This document shows, in pieces, positions 1 to 9,177 of a stretch of 64,000 nucleotides of DNA; the first letter of the stretch is position 1, and each line of letters starts with the position of its first letter. The position numbers and the translations under genes were made by a program. The stretch covers positions 5,093 to 69,092 of the forward strand of contig JBNMQM010000020.1 in the NCBI GenBank assembly GCA_051278195.1, read 5' to 3'. The DNA comes from JAHRVQ01 sp051278195. Lineage in GTDB: Bacteria; Pseudomonadota; Gammaproteobacteria; Pseudomonadales; Azotimanducaceae. The notes beneath the pieces were generated by a model. The model saw only the letters and a list, made by a program, of their open reading frames with translations. It was not told the origin of the DNA and ran no database searches.

Positions 1-1
1 T

Positions 2-2401
2 CGCGCGAGTTACGCGGATGCCGATCAACTGTTAGGTGCACAAGCCGGTTTCTGGATTCGCGCCGAAGACGGCAAAGCCGAGGGCGTGTCCGTTGCCGAC
101 TATATTGCACTGCGCCGCGCTGGCTTCGATGAAATCTACCCGGTCATTGAATCGCGCATCGCCACGGCTGACGGTCAGCTTGTCACTATCATCGCAACCG
201 ATTTGCTGGCGCTGCCAATTAACGCCTTAGGGGGAACAAGCGGAACCAATACCCCGTTTGCTGACGATCTGTTTAGCGGCAGGCAGTGGCTACCCCTGAT
301 ACAACCAACCTACGAGGCCTGGTACCCGCAAAGCCTTGCCAACCAGTTAGGCGTGGCCGAGGGCGATCAACTGCTATTGTCCAGTTCAAAAAAATTACCC
401 CCCGCTTCTATTCAGGCACGGGAGCAGCAGGGGCTGAGAATATTTATGGATGTTGGCGCCGCACTCTCGGTACTCGAACGCTCAACATTTAGCTATTTGG
501 CCGTCACCCAACTTGACCTCGAGCGCCGCCAGTTGCTCGAACAACAACTGCCGGAGTCGCTAAACCTGGTTGAAAATCAGCAGGCACTGGACCTGTCGCA
601 ATTAACCGCAAGCCTGCACACACAACTGACCGCAATGGGCTTGCTATCGTTTGCAGTTGGGCTTTTTATTGTTTTTAACTCGGTTCGATTTTCTCTCCTT
701 GTTCGCCAGGGTACATTCACAACACTGCGCGAATTGGGCGTCAGCACTCAGATTCTCGGCTTCGCTATAGTCATCGAAACCTTACTCTGGAGCGTATTTG
801 GCACAGTCGCCGGTATCGGGGCCGGTTACCTCCTGAGCGGATTGTTACTGCCAACGATGGCGGTCAGTCTACAAATGCTCTTTGGCGCTATTGTCGCGGC
901 GGAAATCGGCCTTAGTTTGACGCAGATGCTGACGGCCTGGGCGCTGACACTTGGGGGGCTTGCGTTAGCCCTGGCGGCACCGATGTGGACCCGAGCCAGA
1001 ATGAGCGTGCTGGCCAGTCGCTCGCCGTCAGAGTGGTGGCGCGTGGATGAACGCGCACGCTGGCAACTCGCCGCTGCTGCCATCGTGCTGATGGCTGGCG
1101 CCGCAGTAATGTTCCCCGTCATGGATAGCGTCACGGATGGGTTTGTTGTTTTGGCACTTATCCTCTTTGCCGGTGCCTTCTTGTTACCCACGACTTTGCA
1201 CCTCTCTATTTTGCTCGTGCTTAAAGTCCTGCCGTCGTCAAGCTGGCAGGCAAGGTGGGCGGTCAGTGATGCATTTTCACAATTGCCGCAACTGCGCATT
1301 GCGCTAATGGCATTGCTGTTGACGCTGACGGCCAATATTGGGGTTAGCACGCTCGTCGATTCTTTTCGAACCGCCCTGTCGGACTGGCTGGAGGTTCGCA
1401 TGTCAGCCGATCTTTACGTCCGCAGCGATTCCCTGGATATCGATGAGCTTCACAGTAAGAACAGTACTATTAGTATTAATGGTGAGCCGTCATGGTTAAT
1501 CGATAGCCATCTGCGCAGCGGCGTCTCGATACGTTGGCAGAACCGACCATCGCGTATAGAAGGTCTGGATATCAGCGCACCGGATTCACAGGCGATTTTA
1601 TTGGCCGACCAGATACCCAACGGACTCATGGAGTGGCAACAAGGCAGCAGTGATTCCGTACAACCGATTCTTGCCAACGAGCAGGTGCATTATCTCGCCC
1701 GAGTTGAACTGGACGAGGTGATCACACTGAACACACCCAACGGACCAATGATGTTTCGGGTTGTTGGTTTCTTCCATGACTACGGCTCAGCCTATTTTCG
1801 CTTCTATTTACCTAATAGGATATTTGAGTCGACGTGGCCATCTGCAAGCACAGAAGGCATCGCGTTGTGGATTCGCGGCAACGACTTTGCCGCCGCTGAG
1901 CAAGCATTGATCAACTCGGGTGCTGAACCCGGCGACTGGGTGAGTCAACGTGACATCAAACGCATTTCGCTCGCCATATTCGACCGCACTTTCGCGATCA
2001 CCGCGGCACTAAACGGGCTGACCTTACTCGTAGCCGGGATAGCACTGCTGGCGGCCCTGCTCGCCATCCATCAACAACGCTTACCGGAATACGCCCACTG
2101 GCGCTCGCTTGGCATGCATTTTTCTGAGTGGTTTCGACTGGTGGCCGTGCCTTTGTTAATTCTTGTGACCGTCACAGGAATGCTCGCGCTACCGCTCGGC
2201 TGGATATTGTCCTGGATGCTTATCCATGAATTGAACGTCACGGCGTTTGGCTGGACGATGCCGATGTTGTGGTCATGGCCGCCAGTCCTACAGCTAGCAG
2301 CGGTAACATTTAGCGTCGTTTTACTGGCCCTCGGCGTCGCTGCGCTACGAGTACGCGCGACCCTGCCGACGGCAATCAAACAACTCGCGAGTAACAGCTG
2401 A
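2..2401 (+). CDS. ABC transporter permease, FtsX/MacB type (5'-truncated by window edge)
   Basis: This is an inner-membrane permease that probably works with an ATPase encoded upstream of the window. The frame is open from base 2 (R-A-S-Y-A-D-A...), so the true start lies outside; the first internal candidate start is at 86. Two clusters of hydrophobic helices fit the duplicated FtsX layout. The first group covers roughly 620-1000 (for example LLSFAVGLFIVFNS) and more helices follow to about 1370. A soluble periplasmic stretch at about 1400-1980 precedes three C-terminal helices at about 1990-2370. The stop overlaps the ATG of the next gene (TGATG at 2399-2403), so the two are probably translationally coupled. 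That downstream AttH-like partner points to an AttFG-type exporter of an envelope or lipid substrate. The family call is firm; the substrate is inferred. Confidence 0.85.
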   Translation, partial: RASYADADQLLGAQAGFWIRAEDGKAEGVSVADYIALRRAGFDEIYPVIESRIATADGQLVTIIATDLLALPINALGGTSGTNTPFADDLFSGRQWLPLIQPTYEAWYPQSLANQLGVAEGDQLLLSSSKKLPPASIQAREQQGLRIFMDVGAALSVLERSTFSYLAVTQLDLERRQLLEQQLPESLNLVENQQALDLSQLTASLHTQLTAMGLLSFAVGLFIVFNSVRFSLLVRQGTFTTLRELGVSTQILGFAIVIETLLWSVFGTVAGIGAGYLLSGLLLPTMAVSLQMLFGAIVAAEIGLSLTQMLTAWALTLGGLALALAAPMWTRARMSVLASRSPSEWWRVDERARWQLAAAAIVLMAGAAVMFPVMDSVTDGFVVLALILFAGAFLLPTTLHLSILLVLKVLPSSSWQARWAVSDAFSQLPQLRIALMALLLTLTANIGVSTLVDSFRTALSDWLEVRMSADLYVRSDSLDIDELHSKNSTISINGEPSWLIDSHLRSGVSIRWQNRPSRIEGLDISAPDSQAILLADQIPNGLMEWQQGSSDSVQPILANEQVHYLARVELDEVITLNTPNGPMMFRVVGFFHDYGSAYFRFYLPNRIFESTWPSASTEGIALWIRGNDFAAAEQALINSGAEPGDWVSQRDIKRISLAIFDRTFAITAALNGLTLLVAGIALLAALLAIHQQRLPEYAHWRSLGMHFSEWFRLVAVPLLILVTVTGMLALPLGWILSWMLIHELNVTAFGWTMPMLWSWPPVLQLAAVTFSVVLLALGVAALRVRATLPTAIKQLASNS

Positions 2402-3525
2402 TGGACTTCGTTCCCACAAGCAAAAGTAGCACTAAGGGTAATACTAAGACTCAAAGAGCCCTGTGGTTTTTACTCATGGTCTGCTACGGGTCCTGGGCTT
2501 ATGCCGACGACTCCTACCAGCTGTTGCGCAGTGACCCAACGGGTTACGCTGAGGTCAAACCCAACCGCGAATGGCGCTTCCCAGAGGATCACCAGCCACA
2601 TGAGGAGTTTCGCATCGAATGGTGGTACCTCACTGCGAACCTTAACGACGAAGCGGGTAATCAATACGGCATACACTGGACGCTGTTCCGCCAGGCAATG
2701 GACTCTGAAGCCAATCCAGGCGGCTGGTCGAGCAATCAGATATGGATGGCACACGGCGCCATTAGCACGCCCACAGAGCACGTCTACAAAGAACGCTTTG
2801 CGCGCGGTGGCATTGGCCAGGCAGGCGTAGAACTAAACCCTGAGGGCAAGTTTGAAGCCTGGCTTGACGACTGGACGTGGCGCGGCAACAGTGCCTCACC
2901 TTTTCCCGGGACGCTGGATTTTGAAGTCGACGATTACAAGGTCTCGCTAGCCCTGAACGCAAGCACCCCGTGGGTCTTACAAGGCAAGTCCGGCTTCAGC
3001 CAAAAATCATCCATGGGCCAAGCAAGCTACTATTACAGCCAGCCACATATTGACATCAGCGCTGAGTTAACCCGTGACAATGTGCCAATAAAGCTAACGG
3101 GCAAAGGATGGCTCGATCGAGAGTGGAGTTCGCAGCCGCTCGCGCCAGATCAAACTGGTTGGGACTGGCTATCGATTCATCTTGACGATGGTCATGCGCT
3201 GATGATCTTTCGCTTGCGGCAGACAAACGGTGATGACTGGTTCAGTGGCAGCTGGATTAATCCTGATGGTGTTTCAGAGACACTTGGAGCGGATGATATT
3301 CGCTTTGAAGAGATTAAACGCTCTAGTGTTTCGGTGTCTGAAGGACAGTCACGCGAGATGCCCTTACACTGGCGAATTGAATTGCCTGCCAAAAACCTGG
3401 CCTGGGAAGTCGCGCCGCTGTCCGCCGAACACTGGCTTAATACCGCATTTCCCTATTGGGAAGGACCAGTTGAGGTGACCGGCTCAACAACGGGCAAAGG
3501 CTTTCTGGAATTGACCGGCTATTAG
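2401..3525 (+). CDS. AttH/CrtC-like lipocalin-domain protein
   Basis: This is a 374-residue exported protein of the AttH / carotenoid 1,2-hydratase-like (CrtC N-terminal lipocalin) family. A hydrophobic stretch near residues 20-36 ending A-Y-A-D-D looks like a signal peptide preceded by a long polar N-region. The body holds the family-typical EWWY segment, a GIHWTLFR segment and a later GKGWLDREWSS segment that I recognise from AttH proteins. It starts inside the stop codon of the permease gene, so it is the last cistron of that operon. AttH proteins accompany AttEFG ABC transporters and are thought to act in the periplasm; whether they bind or hydrate a lipid is not known from this sequence. 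No carotenoid genes are nearby, so a CrtC enzymatic role is not supported. Confidence 0.85.
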   Translation: MDFVPTSKSSTKGNTKTQRALWFLLMVCYGSWAYADDSYQLLRSDPTGYAEVKPNREWRFPEDHQPHEEFRIEWWYLTANLNDEAGNQYGIHWTLFRQAMDSEANPGGWSSNQIWMAHGAISTPTEHVYKERFARGGIGQAGVELNPEGKFEAWLDDWTWRGNSASPFPGTLDFEVDDYKVSLALNASTPWVLQGKSGFSQKSSMGQASYYYSQPHIDISAELTRDNVPIKLTGKGWLDREWSSQPLAPDQTGWDWLSIHLDDGHALMIFRLRQTNGDDWFSGSWINPDGVSETLGADDIRFEEIKRSSVSVSEGQSREMPLHWRIELPAKNLAWEVAPLSAEHWLNTAFPYWEGPVEVTGSTTGKGFLELTGY

Positions 3526-3569
3526 TGAAACTCTTTTTAGAAGCCGACTAATTGCCGAGTAAAAGTGTG

Positions 3570-6500
3570 TTAGCTGCTGGCGGATTCTGTGCTGGGTCTC
3601 GTCAAGGCAGTTCGCGTCAGCTTAATGTCGTTAAGGATCACATACAGACACGGGATCAGAATCAGCGTAATGACGGTCGCAAACAAAATGCCGAAGCCCA
3701 ATGAGACAGCCATAGGGATAACCAATTGAGCGGACAGACTGGTCTCTAACAGGATCGGCAGCAGCCCAAAGAAAGTGGTCAGAGACGTCAGCATAATGGC
3801 GCGAAAGCGCTCGGTCCCTGCCTTGATTGAGGCCTCGACAATATCCATTCCGCTCGCGACCGACTTGTTGACGAAATCCACCAGAATAATACTATCGTTG
3901 ACCACCACACCCGCTAGGGCAACAATTCCGTAAACAGATAGCGCGCTAAAAGGAATGCCAACGACAATGTGACCGATCAGTGCACCAATCATCCCAAACG
4001 GAATCACGCCCATAATGATGAGAGGTTGCAGGTAGGACTTTAGTGGGATGGCCATCAACGCATAGATGCCGAACAACGCCAGCACAAAAGCTAGAATCAT
4101 GCGTTGAACTAATTCTTCCTCTTCCTGACTTGCACCCCCAAGTTCAATGCGAACGCCAGGGTGCAATTGTGAAAGTTGCTGCGCGAAGTCGCCCTCAGTG
4201 ACATCGGCGACGATCTTACCCGGCTGTGTGATCGTCCTATTGATATCAGCCGAAATAACAATCGTACGCTTACCCCAGGAACGCCGGATAGTAGAAGGCG
4301 AAAGTCGCGTCTCGAGATCCGCAACCGCGCTAAAAGGCACCTCATCACCGTCGGCTGTCCTGATGTACATGGATTCGAGGTTACCCAGTGATTCACGCTC
4401 TTCGCGTGGATAGCGCACCATGACCTTTACTTCTTCACGACCGCGCTGAAGTCGCTGCGCCTCTACACCATAAAAGGCAGCTCGGACCTGGCTTGCCAGG
4501 TCCGTCAGCGCTAATCCAAGCGCTTCTGCAGAAGGCTTAATCTGCAGATTAATTTCGGGAATACTGCCAGTGTTGGAATTCTCAATGTCGTAGACACCGT
4601 CATACTGTCTCAAATGTTGATGTAATAGTTCAGCTGCGGACTCCAATTCCTTAGTGTTCGGCGAAACCAGTTTAAAATTCACATCCTTACTGTACCCATG
4701 TGATTTTTGTGCACCGGTGATCTGAATAGTTTTGACGCCAGAGATTTCTCCGACGCGTTCCCGCCAGTTTGTCGCAATCTGTTCTGGGCTTTGCGAAAGT
4801 GAATCAACTGAATTGAGTTCAGCGACGATATTGCCGCTGTTGTTAAAAACATAAGCCGCCATATTCTTCAGAAACTTGTCGCCTTCAGCTTGTTCAGCAT
4901 CGAGTTCAAGCAGTGAGTCATTGAGTCGCTCAACCACCTTAACCACTTGAGCCGGCGACGTCCCATCGGCCATTTCGAGCTGCGCCATAATGAAATCGGA
5001 TGACATGTTCGGAAAGAAGACCGTTTTGACGTAAGGCCCCATCACAAACCCAACCGCCAGTATCAACATACCGACAAATAGAGCGAGCGTCGTGTAACGC
5101 GCCTTAATCGACTTGACGAGTAGTGGCCGATATTTATGCTCGACAAAATTCTTCAATCCTATGGCAAATCTATTTTGGAATCGCCGCAACGCTGAATTAT
5201 CGTTAGCTGGCAGCGGCTTCATGCTTGCCAGGTGAGCGGGCAGAATCAGCTTTGACTCAAGGATGGAAAATAGCAGGCAGAGAATCACCACCGAGCCGAT
5301 GGCAGCAGGCAAAGCACCAAACCCCCCTGGCACCAGGAGTAGCGGTATAAAGGTCACCACTGTTGTTAATACGCCGAAGGTTGCTGGCATGGCAACGCGC
5401 TTAGCACCACGGATCACATTATCCAGTGAATGACCATCACGGTCGGTGGTGGTCTGGACACTCTCGCCAATGATGATGGCATCGTCGACGACGATACCCA
5501 ACACCAGAATAAACCCGAACAAACTCAGTAAATTAAGCGAACCGTCCACCAGAGGTAGCACCGCAAAAGCACCAAGAAATGCAATGGGCATGCCGAGCAT
5601 CACCCAGAAAGCAAGCTGTAAGCGCAGAAAAATACCCAACACTATCAACACCAAAAGCACGCCCATGACCATGTTGGAGACCATGATATTGATCGCTTCC
5701 GAAAGAAATGCGGTGCTGTTACCCCAGGACTCTATCGAGATGCCTGGCGGCAAAGTCTGGCTTCTCTTTTCGACAAAGTCTGTGACCTCATTCGAGATGT
5801 CGATCTGGTTCTGTTCACCGACCGCGTAAACTGAAACCCCAATGCTCGGCTTGCCATTAAACATTGAATAAAATCTAACCTCGGCAAACCCATCGGTGAC
5901 GAGCGCGATATCTCCAAGGGTTAGGCGCGTACCGTCCATTTCAGAAATCAGCACGATCTTCTCAAAATCCGCCTTTCGATAGGCTTGCCCCTCGGTCCGC
6001 AGCAGGATGTCTCCGGAATCAGAGCGAATGGAACCCGCCGGTAAATCCAGAGACGATCGACGCACCGCCTTCGCCACATCCTCGAGGTCTAGTCCATACT
6101 GCCGCAGTCGCGACTCTTCCAGTTCAATGCTGATTTCGAAAGGACGAGCACCCTGGATCTCCGCTTTGGTGACGCTCGGCAGGGAAAGAATTTCATCCTG
6201 AATGGTGGATGCCAAATCCTTCATGGTGGTTTCGTCTAGGTCGCCATAAATCTGTACATTAATGGCACGTGGCTGCGGCATATTACGATATATAGCAGGC
6301 TTTTCGATTGACTCTGGAAAGTTAGAAACCCGGTCCACCGCCATTTTCACTTCATCCATAATCGCCAGCGCTTCATAGCTGGTCTCGACATCCAGCCTGA
6401 CTCTGCCGAATGACGGGTTGGAGAAAGAGCGCATATCGGCAATCCCCTCGATATCTCTCACGGCCTCTTCGATTCGAGTCACGACACCTGATTCAACTTC

Positions 6501-6740
6501 ACCGGGTGCCGCCCCAGGGAAAGAGACATCGATGGTGATCTCATCAAGCTGGACGTCCGGAATGATCTGGGTACGGATGGTCGATGCGGAGAAAAAGCCA
6601 ACCAGAATGATCACAAACATCATCAGATTGGCTGCTATATGATTCCTAGCAAACCAAGAAATAATGCCCTTCCTTGGGTCTAGAGAAGGATCTAGAGAGG
6701 GGTCTAGAGAGGGGTCTAGAGAAGGGTCAATCTGTGCCAA
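3570..6740 (-). CDS. RND efflux transporter, inner-membrane pump (AcrB/HAE1-like)
   Basis: This 1056-residue protein has the full RND length and architecture. TM1 follows the amphipathic ISWFARNHIAANLMMF segment. Large periplasmic loops separate it from a first block of helices containing VLGIVVDDAIIIGESV, where the paired Asp residues form the proton relay. A second half repeats the pattern with VVNDSIILVDFV. The only in-frame start upstream of TM1 is a TTG at 6740, preceded by GGGGAT on the minus strand, and it overlaps the end of the adaptor gene by 14 bp. The residues after the start are four copies of D-P-S-L encoded by a 12-bp tandem repeat, which is unusual for an RND cytoplasmic N-terminus. 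No outer-membrane factor gene lies next to it, so it presumably borrows a TolC-like channel. Substrates cannot be told from sequence. Confidence 0.93.
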   Translation of the reverse strand: MAQIDPSLDPSLDPSLDPSLDPRKGIISWFARNHIAANLMMFVIILVGFFSASTIRTQIIPDVQLDEITIDVSFPGAAPGEVESGVVTRIEEAVRDIEGIADMRSFSNPSFGRVRLDVETSYEALAIMDEVKMAVDRVSNFPESIEKPAIYRNMPQPRAINVQIYGDLDETTMKDLASTIQDEILSLPSVTKAEIQGARPFEISIELEESRLRQYGLDLEDVAKAVRRSSLDLPAGSIRSDSGDILLRTEGQAYRKADFEKIVLISEMDGTRLTLGDIALVTDGFAEVRFYSMFNGKPSIGVSVYAVGEQNQIDISNEVTDFVEKRSQTLPPGISIESWGNSTAFLSEAINIMVSNMVMGVLLVLIVLGIFLRLQLAFWVMLGMPIAFLGAFAVLPLVDGSLNLLSLFGFILVLGIVVDDAIIIGESVQTTTDRDGHSLDNVIRGAKRVAMPATFGVLTTVVTFIPLLLVPGGFGALPAAIGSVVILCLLFSILESKLILPAHLASMKPLPANDNSALRRFQNRFAIGLKNFVEHKYRPLLVKSIKARYTTLALFVGMLILAVGFVMGPYVKTVFFPNMSSDFIMAQLEMADGTSPAQVVKVVERLNDSLLELDAEQAEGDKFLKNMAAYVFNNSGNIVAELNSVDSLSQSPEQIATNWRERVGEISGVKTIQITGAQKSHGYSKDVNFKLVSPNTKELESAAELLHQHLRQYDGVYDIENSNTGSIPEINLQIKPSAEALGLALTDLASQVRAAFYGVEAQRLQRGREEVKVMVRYPREERESLGNLESMYIRTADGDEVPFSAVADLETRLSPSTIRRSWGKRTIVISADINRTITQPGKIVADVTEGDFAQQLSQLHPGVRIELGGASQEEEELVQRMILAFVLALFGIYALMAIPLKSYLQPLIIMGVIPFGMIGALIGHIVVGIPFSALSVYGIVALAGVVVNDSIILVDFVNKSVASGMDIVEASIKAGTERFRAIMLTSLTTFFGLLPILLETSLSAQLVIPMAVSLGFGILFATVITLILIPCLYVILNDIKLTRTALTRPSTESASS
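6676..6728 (-). repeat. 12-bp in-frame tandem repeat (D-P-S-L x4) at the start of the RND gene
   Basis: On the minus strand the unit GACCCYTCTCTA is repeated four times (the last copy starts GATCC), followed by a partial GACCC. Because the unit is 12 bp, changes in copy number keep the frame and add or remove four residues. The repeat begins four codons after the TTG start, within the ribosome footprint. Confidence 0.9.
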
Positions 6741-7956
6741 GATCTATCCCCACTGTTGTGTCGTTGGGTTCTTGATACCGAACCGGCGTCCCGGGCAAAG
6801 GATTTTCAGGTACGGTGAGGCTAATCAGTTGCCCCGATTTTAAACCCGACCGAATTAAAACCGATTGCTCGTCCGCACGCGCAACCTCAACGATCACGGG
6901 TTTTAAGGTATCGTCGGCGGCGACTGTCCAAATTGTATTATCTCGGCGAAGCGCCGTTCTCGGCAGCCGAATCACATTGTCCAGCTGTTCACCTTCGATA
7001 GCGGCCTGGACAAAAGTCCCCATTCGAAGAGGATGCGGCCACTTTGAAGAGTGTTGATTGTAGGGGTCATCAATCTGGGCAACGAGATACAGAACACGAC
7101 TACGTTCATCGAACACACCCTCTGTACGGACAATTTGACCTTGCCAAATATGCGCTTGCCCACCCAGCTCTGCGGATAATGTCACTCGTGGTCCACGACC
7201 TTGCGTCAGCTCGCGCTCATCCAGATTGAGATAAGGCAGTTGGCGATCGGGTAGCGGTAACCGAACTTCTGCAACATCAACCGCAAATGTTATGGCCAGG
7301 GGCGTGCCGCCATTCACGAATTGACCGACATCTGCGCGCTTTTCTCGAACCAAACCATCATAGGGTGCCCTGATGACAGTTCGATCGAGATCACCCTCGC
7401 GCTTCTCTAGATCCGCCTTGGCGAAATCAAGACCGGCAAAGGCTTCAGCGAGCTGTGGTTTGCGCATCGCCAGATCAGACGCTGCCTTACTGGACTTCAA
7501 TACAGGTTGCGCTCGCTCCCAGTCTTGCTTTGCGTAGTCTGCAAGCCCGGCTTCGCGAGTGACATTTGTTTCAGCCGCTCTGACCGAGGCCTGCGCGCGT
7601 TTCACTTCCGCACGGTAGTTACGGTCATCGATTCGAACCAGTACATCGCCCTTACTGAAGAACCCACCAGCGACAAAGGCAGGGGAAACATCAGTGATTA
7701 AGCCTGACACCTCAGAGATCAATGTCGTCTGGGTTCTGGGCGTCACACTGCCCTGTGCGGTCACCGTAATGGTTGCAGTCGCAGCTTGGGCGCGCATGAC
7801 ATCCACAAGCATCACCGGCGGCGTCTTATCTATCGTTTGCGGGGGATCTTTCTGCACGAACATCCACAGGGCGATTGAGCTGCAGAGCGTAATAATGGCA
7901 ATGGGTAAGATAATTTTTGAAGGCATAGCATCCGATTGTACTCTTCTTCCGTACAT
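6727..7956 (-). CDS. RND efflux periplasmic adaptor (membrane fusion protein)
   Basis: This adaptor subunit of about 409 residues links an RND pump to an outer-membrane channel. An N-terminal membrane anchor (IILPIAIITLCSSIALWMF) is followed by a barrel-sandwich half (TVTAQGSVTPRTQTTLISEVSG), an alpha-hairpin rich in Ala/Lys/Glu (ASVRAAETNVTREAGLADY) and the second lipoyl half (DRTVIRAPYDGLVREK). C-terminal beta-barrel and membrane-proximal domains follow. The start is uncertain: ATG at 7956 is used here, GTG at 7968 and ATG at 7926 (M-P-S-K-I) are alternatives, and none has an ideal ribosome site. It is transcribed ahead of the pump gene and overlaps it by 14 bp, so the two form an operon. 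Confidence 0.9.
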   Translation of the reverse strand: MYGRRVQSDAMPSKIILPIAIITLCSSIALWMFVQKDPPQTIDKTPPVMLVDVMRAQAATATITVTAQGSVTPRTQTTLISEVSGLITDVSPAFVAGGFFSKGDVLVRIDDRNYRAEVKRAQASVRAAETNVTREAGLADYAKQDWERAQPVLKSSKAASDLAMRKPQLAEAFAGLDFAKADLEKREGDLDRTVIRAPYDGLVREKRADVGQFVNGGTPLAITFAVDVAEVRLPLPDRQLPYLNLDERELTQGRGPRVTLSAELGGQAHIWQGQIVRTEGVFDERSRVLYLVAQIDDPYNQHSSKWPHPLRMGTFVQAAIEGEQLDNVIRLPRTALRRDNTIWTVAADDTLKPVIVEVARADEQSVLIRSGLKSGQLISLTVPENPLPGTPVRYQEPNDTTVGIDLGTD

Positions 7957-8011
7957 GCCGTTACCCACGCGGAAGCCCGCCCCACAGGTCTTAAAACACC
8001 CGCTATAGAGA

Positions 8012-8047
8012 CTATCGCTTATGACACCTAATTCCCGTCAGCGATAG
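8012..8047. promoter_or_regulatory. 8-bp inverted repeat between divergent genes
   Basis: CTATCGCT at 8012-8019 is mirrored by AGCGATAG at 8040-8047 with a 20-nt spacer. It lies in the short divergent region between the efflux adaptor (minus) and the thioesterase-like gene (plus), where an operator for a local regulator would be expected. No regulator gene is adjacent. The role is inference; the repeat itself is seen. Confidence 0.45.
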
Positions 8048-8087
8048 CTTTTGAACTCAGCACGGCTAACCCCTAGGATGCGCACCT

Positions 8088-9029
8088 ATGAATGAACTCA
8101 AATTACTGCACGAATCTGTCGTCGATGAGTCCGAAATCGATAGCCTTGGACATCTGAACGTTCGGTTCTATGTTGCCCGAGCCGCAACTGCCAACTTCAA
8201 CTTGCTCGGCTCTCTAGGCATTACAGCCCAGCCGGGAAACTCTCTGAAGCGAACGGACACCTATAATCGCTTCCATCGGGAACAGTTTGCCGGCGCCAGA
8301 CTCGGTGTCTTCGGCGGCCTAGCAGCCATCGAAGGTCAGACCGGAGTGAGCGGCTACTACGAAATTAGAAATCTCGATGACGACCACGTTGCGGCCTCGT
8401 TCATCATTAACACCAATCGCATTGATCAGGCGACAGAATCGATTATCCCCATGATTGAACTGGGCAATGATAGTTCGACCACAGCATATGTTGCCATTCC
8501 AACCCACGGGCAACCCAGATCGCTCAAATTAGTGCCGCCAAAGCAGGTGACGCTAGACGAGATGAAACTGTTGATTCCCGAGGAATCTATCCCTGGCAGC
8601 ATGAACGGCCGCCGCGAGGGTATTGTTCTACCAGAGGACTGCGACGAGTCTGGACGTGTAAAAGAAGACGTCGACCCGATGTTTATCATGTTTAGGCCTC
8701 AACCCGGAGAAGACCTCAAAAACATGGGGCCGCCCCTCCAAAGAGACGAACAGGGCCGTCGCTATAGCTTCGCCATGATGGAAATTCGCAATATTAATTG
8801 GCACCAGCCCCGACTCGGCGACACCATCTTGTCCATGAGTGCGGACATTACATTCGGTGACAAATGGCGTCATACGCGGCGCTGGATTTTTACCAAAGAG
8901 ACAGGTCTGCTGCTGGGGATCAGCGACCATGCGGCTGTATGCATGGATCTGGATGCGAGAAAGGCCATTTCAATTCCCGCCGAACTTCGCGAATCCATGC
9001 AACGATTGAGCCTGCCAGACTACGGCTAA
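8088..9029 (+). CDS. Double-hotdog acyl-CoA thioesterase-like protein
   Basis: A 313-residue protein with two hotdog-like halves. The N-terminal half carries the 4-hydroxybenzoyl-CoA-thioesterase-type signature (D-S-L-G-H-L-N-V-R-F-Y, residues about 19-29), in which the Asp is the usual catalytic residue and the His-Leu-Asn follows it. The second half (about residues 205-290) shows a hotdog strand/helix pattern ending in W-R-H-T-R-R-W-I-F but lacks an equally clear active-site motif. It likely hydrolyses or binds acyl-CoA. It heads a run of CoA-ester genes on the same strand, although 148 bp separate it from the ligase. The family call is good; the substrate is unknown. Confidence 0.7.
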   Translation: MNELKLLHESVVDESEIDSLGHLNVRFYVARAATANFNLLGSLGITAQPGNSLKRTDTYNRFHREQFAGARLGVFGGLAAIEGQTGVSGYYEIRNLDDDHVAASFIINTNRIDQATESIIPMIELGNDSSTTAYVAIPTHGQPRSLKLVPPKQVTLDEMKLLIPEESIPGSMNGRREGIVLPEDCDESGRVKEDVDPMFIMFRPQPGEDLKNMGPPLQRDEQGRRYSFAMMEIRNINWHQPRLGDTILSMSADITFGDKWRHTRRWIFTKETGLLLGISDHAAVCMDLDARKAISIPAELRESMQRLSLPDYG

Positions 9030-9177
9030 CCTCTCCCTTTGTGAGTGCCACCATTCTAATGCTAGGCCAACCATCAAGAGTTAGTTAGCACTTCCTAATT
9101 AGAAGATCCGTAAAAAACAGACAGTTTCTATTTGTCGCCAGCAATGAAACAATTTGAGCACTTCGATTGTTTAGGAA

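Noticed and set aside
826..1401. 191-codon minus-strand ORF
   Set aside because: Antisense shadow of the permease gene, low-complexity Ser/Ala composition and no start signal.
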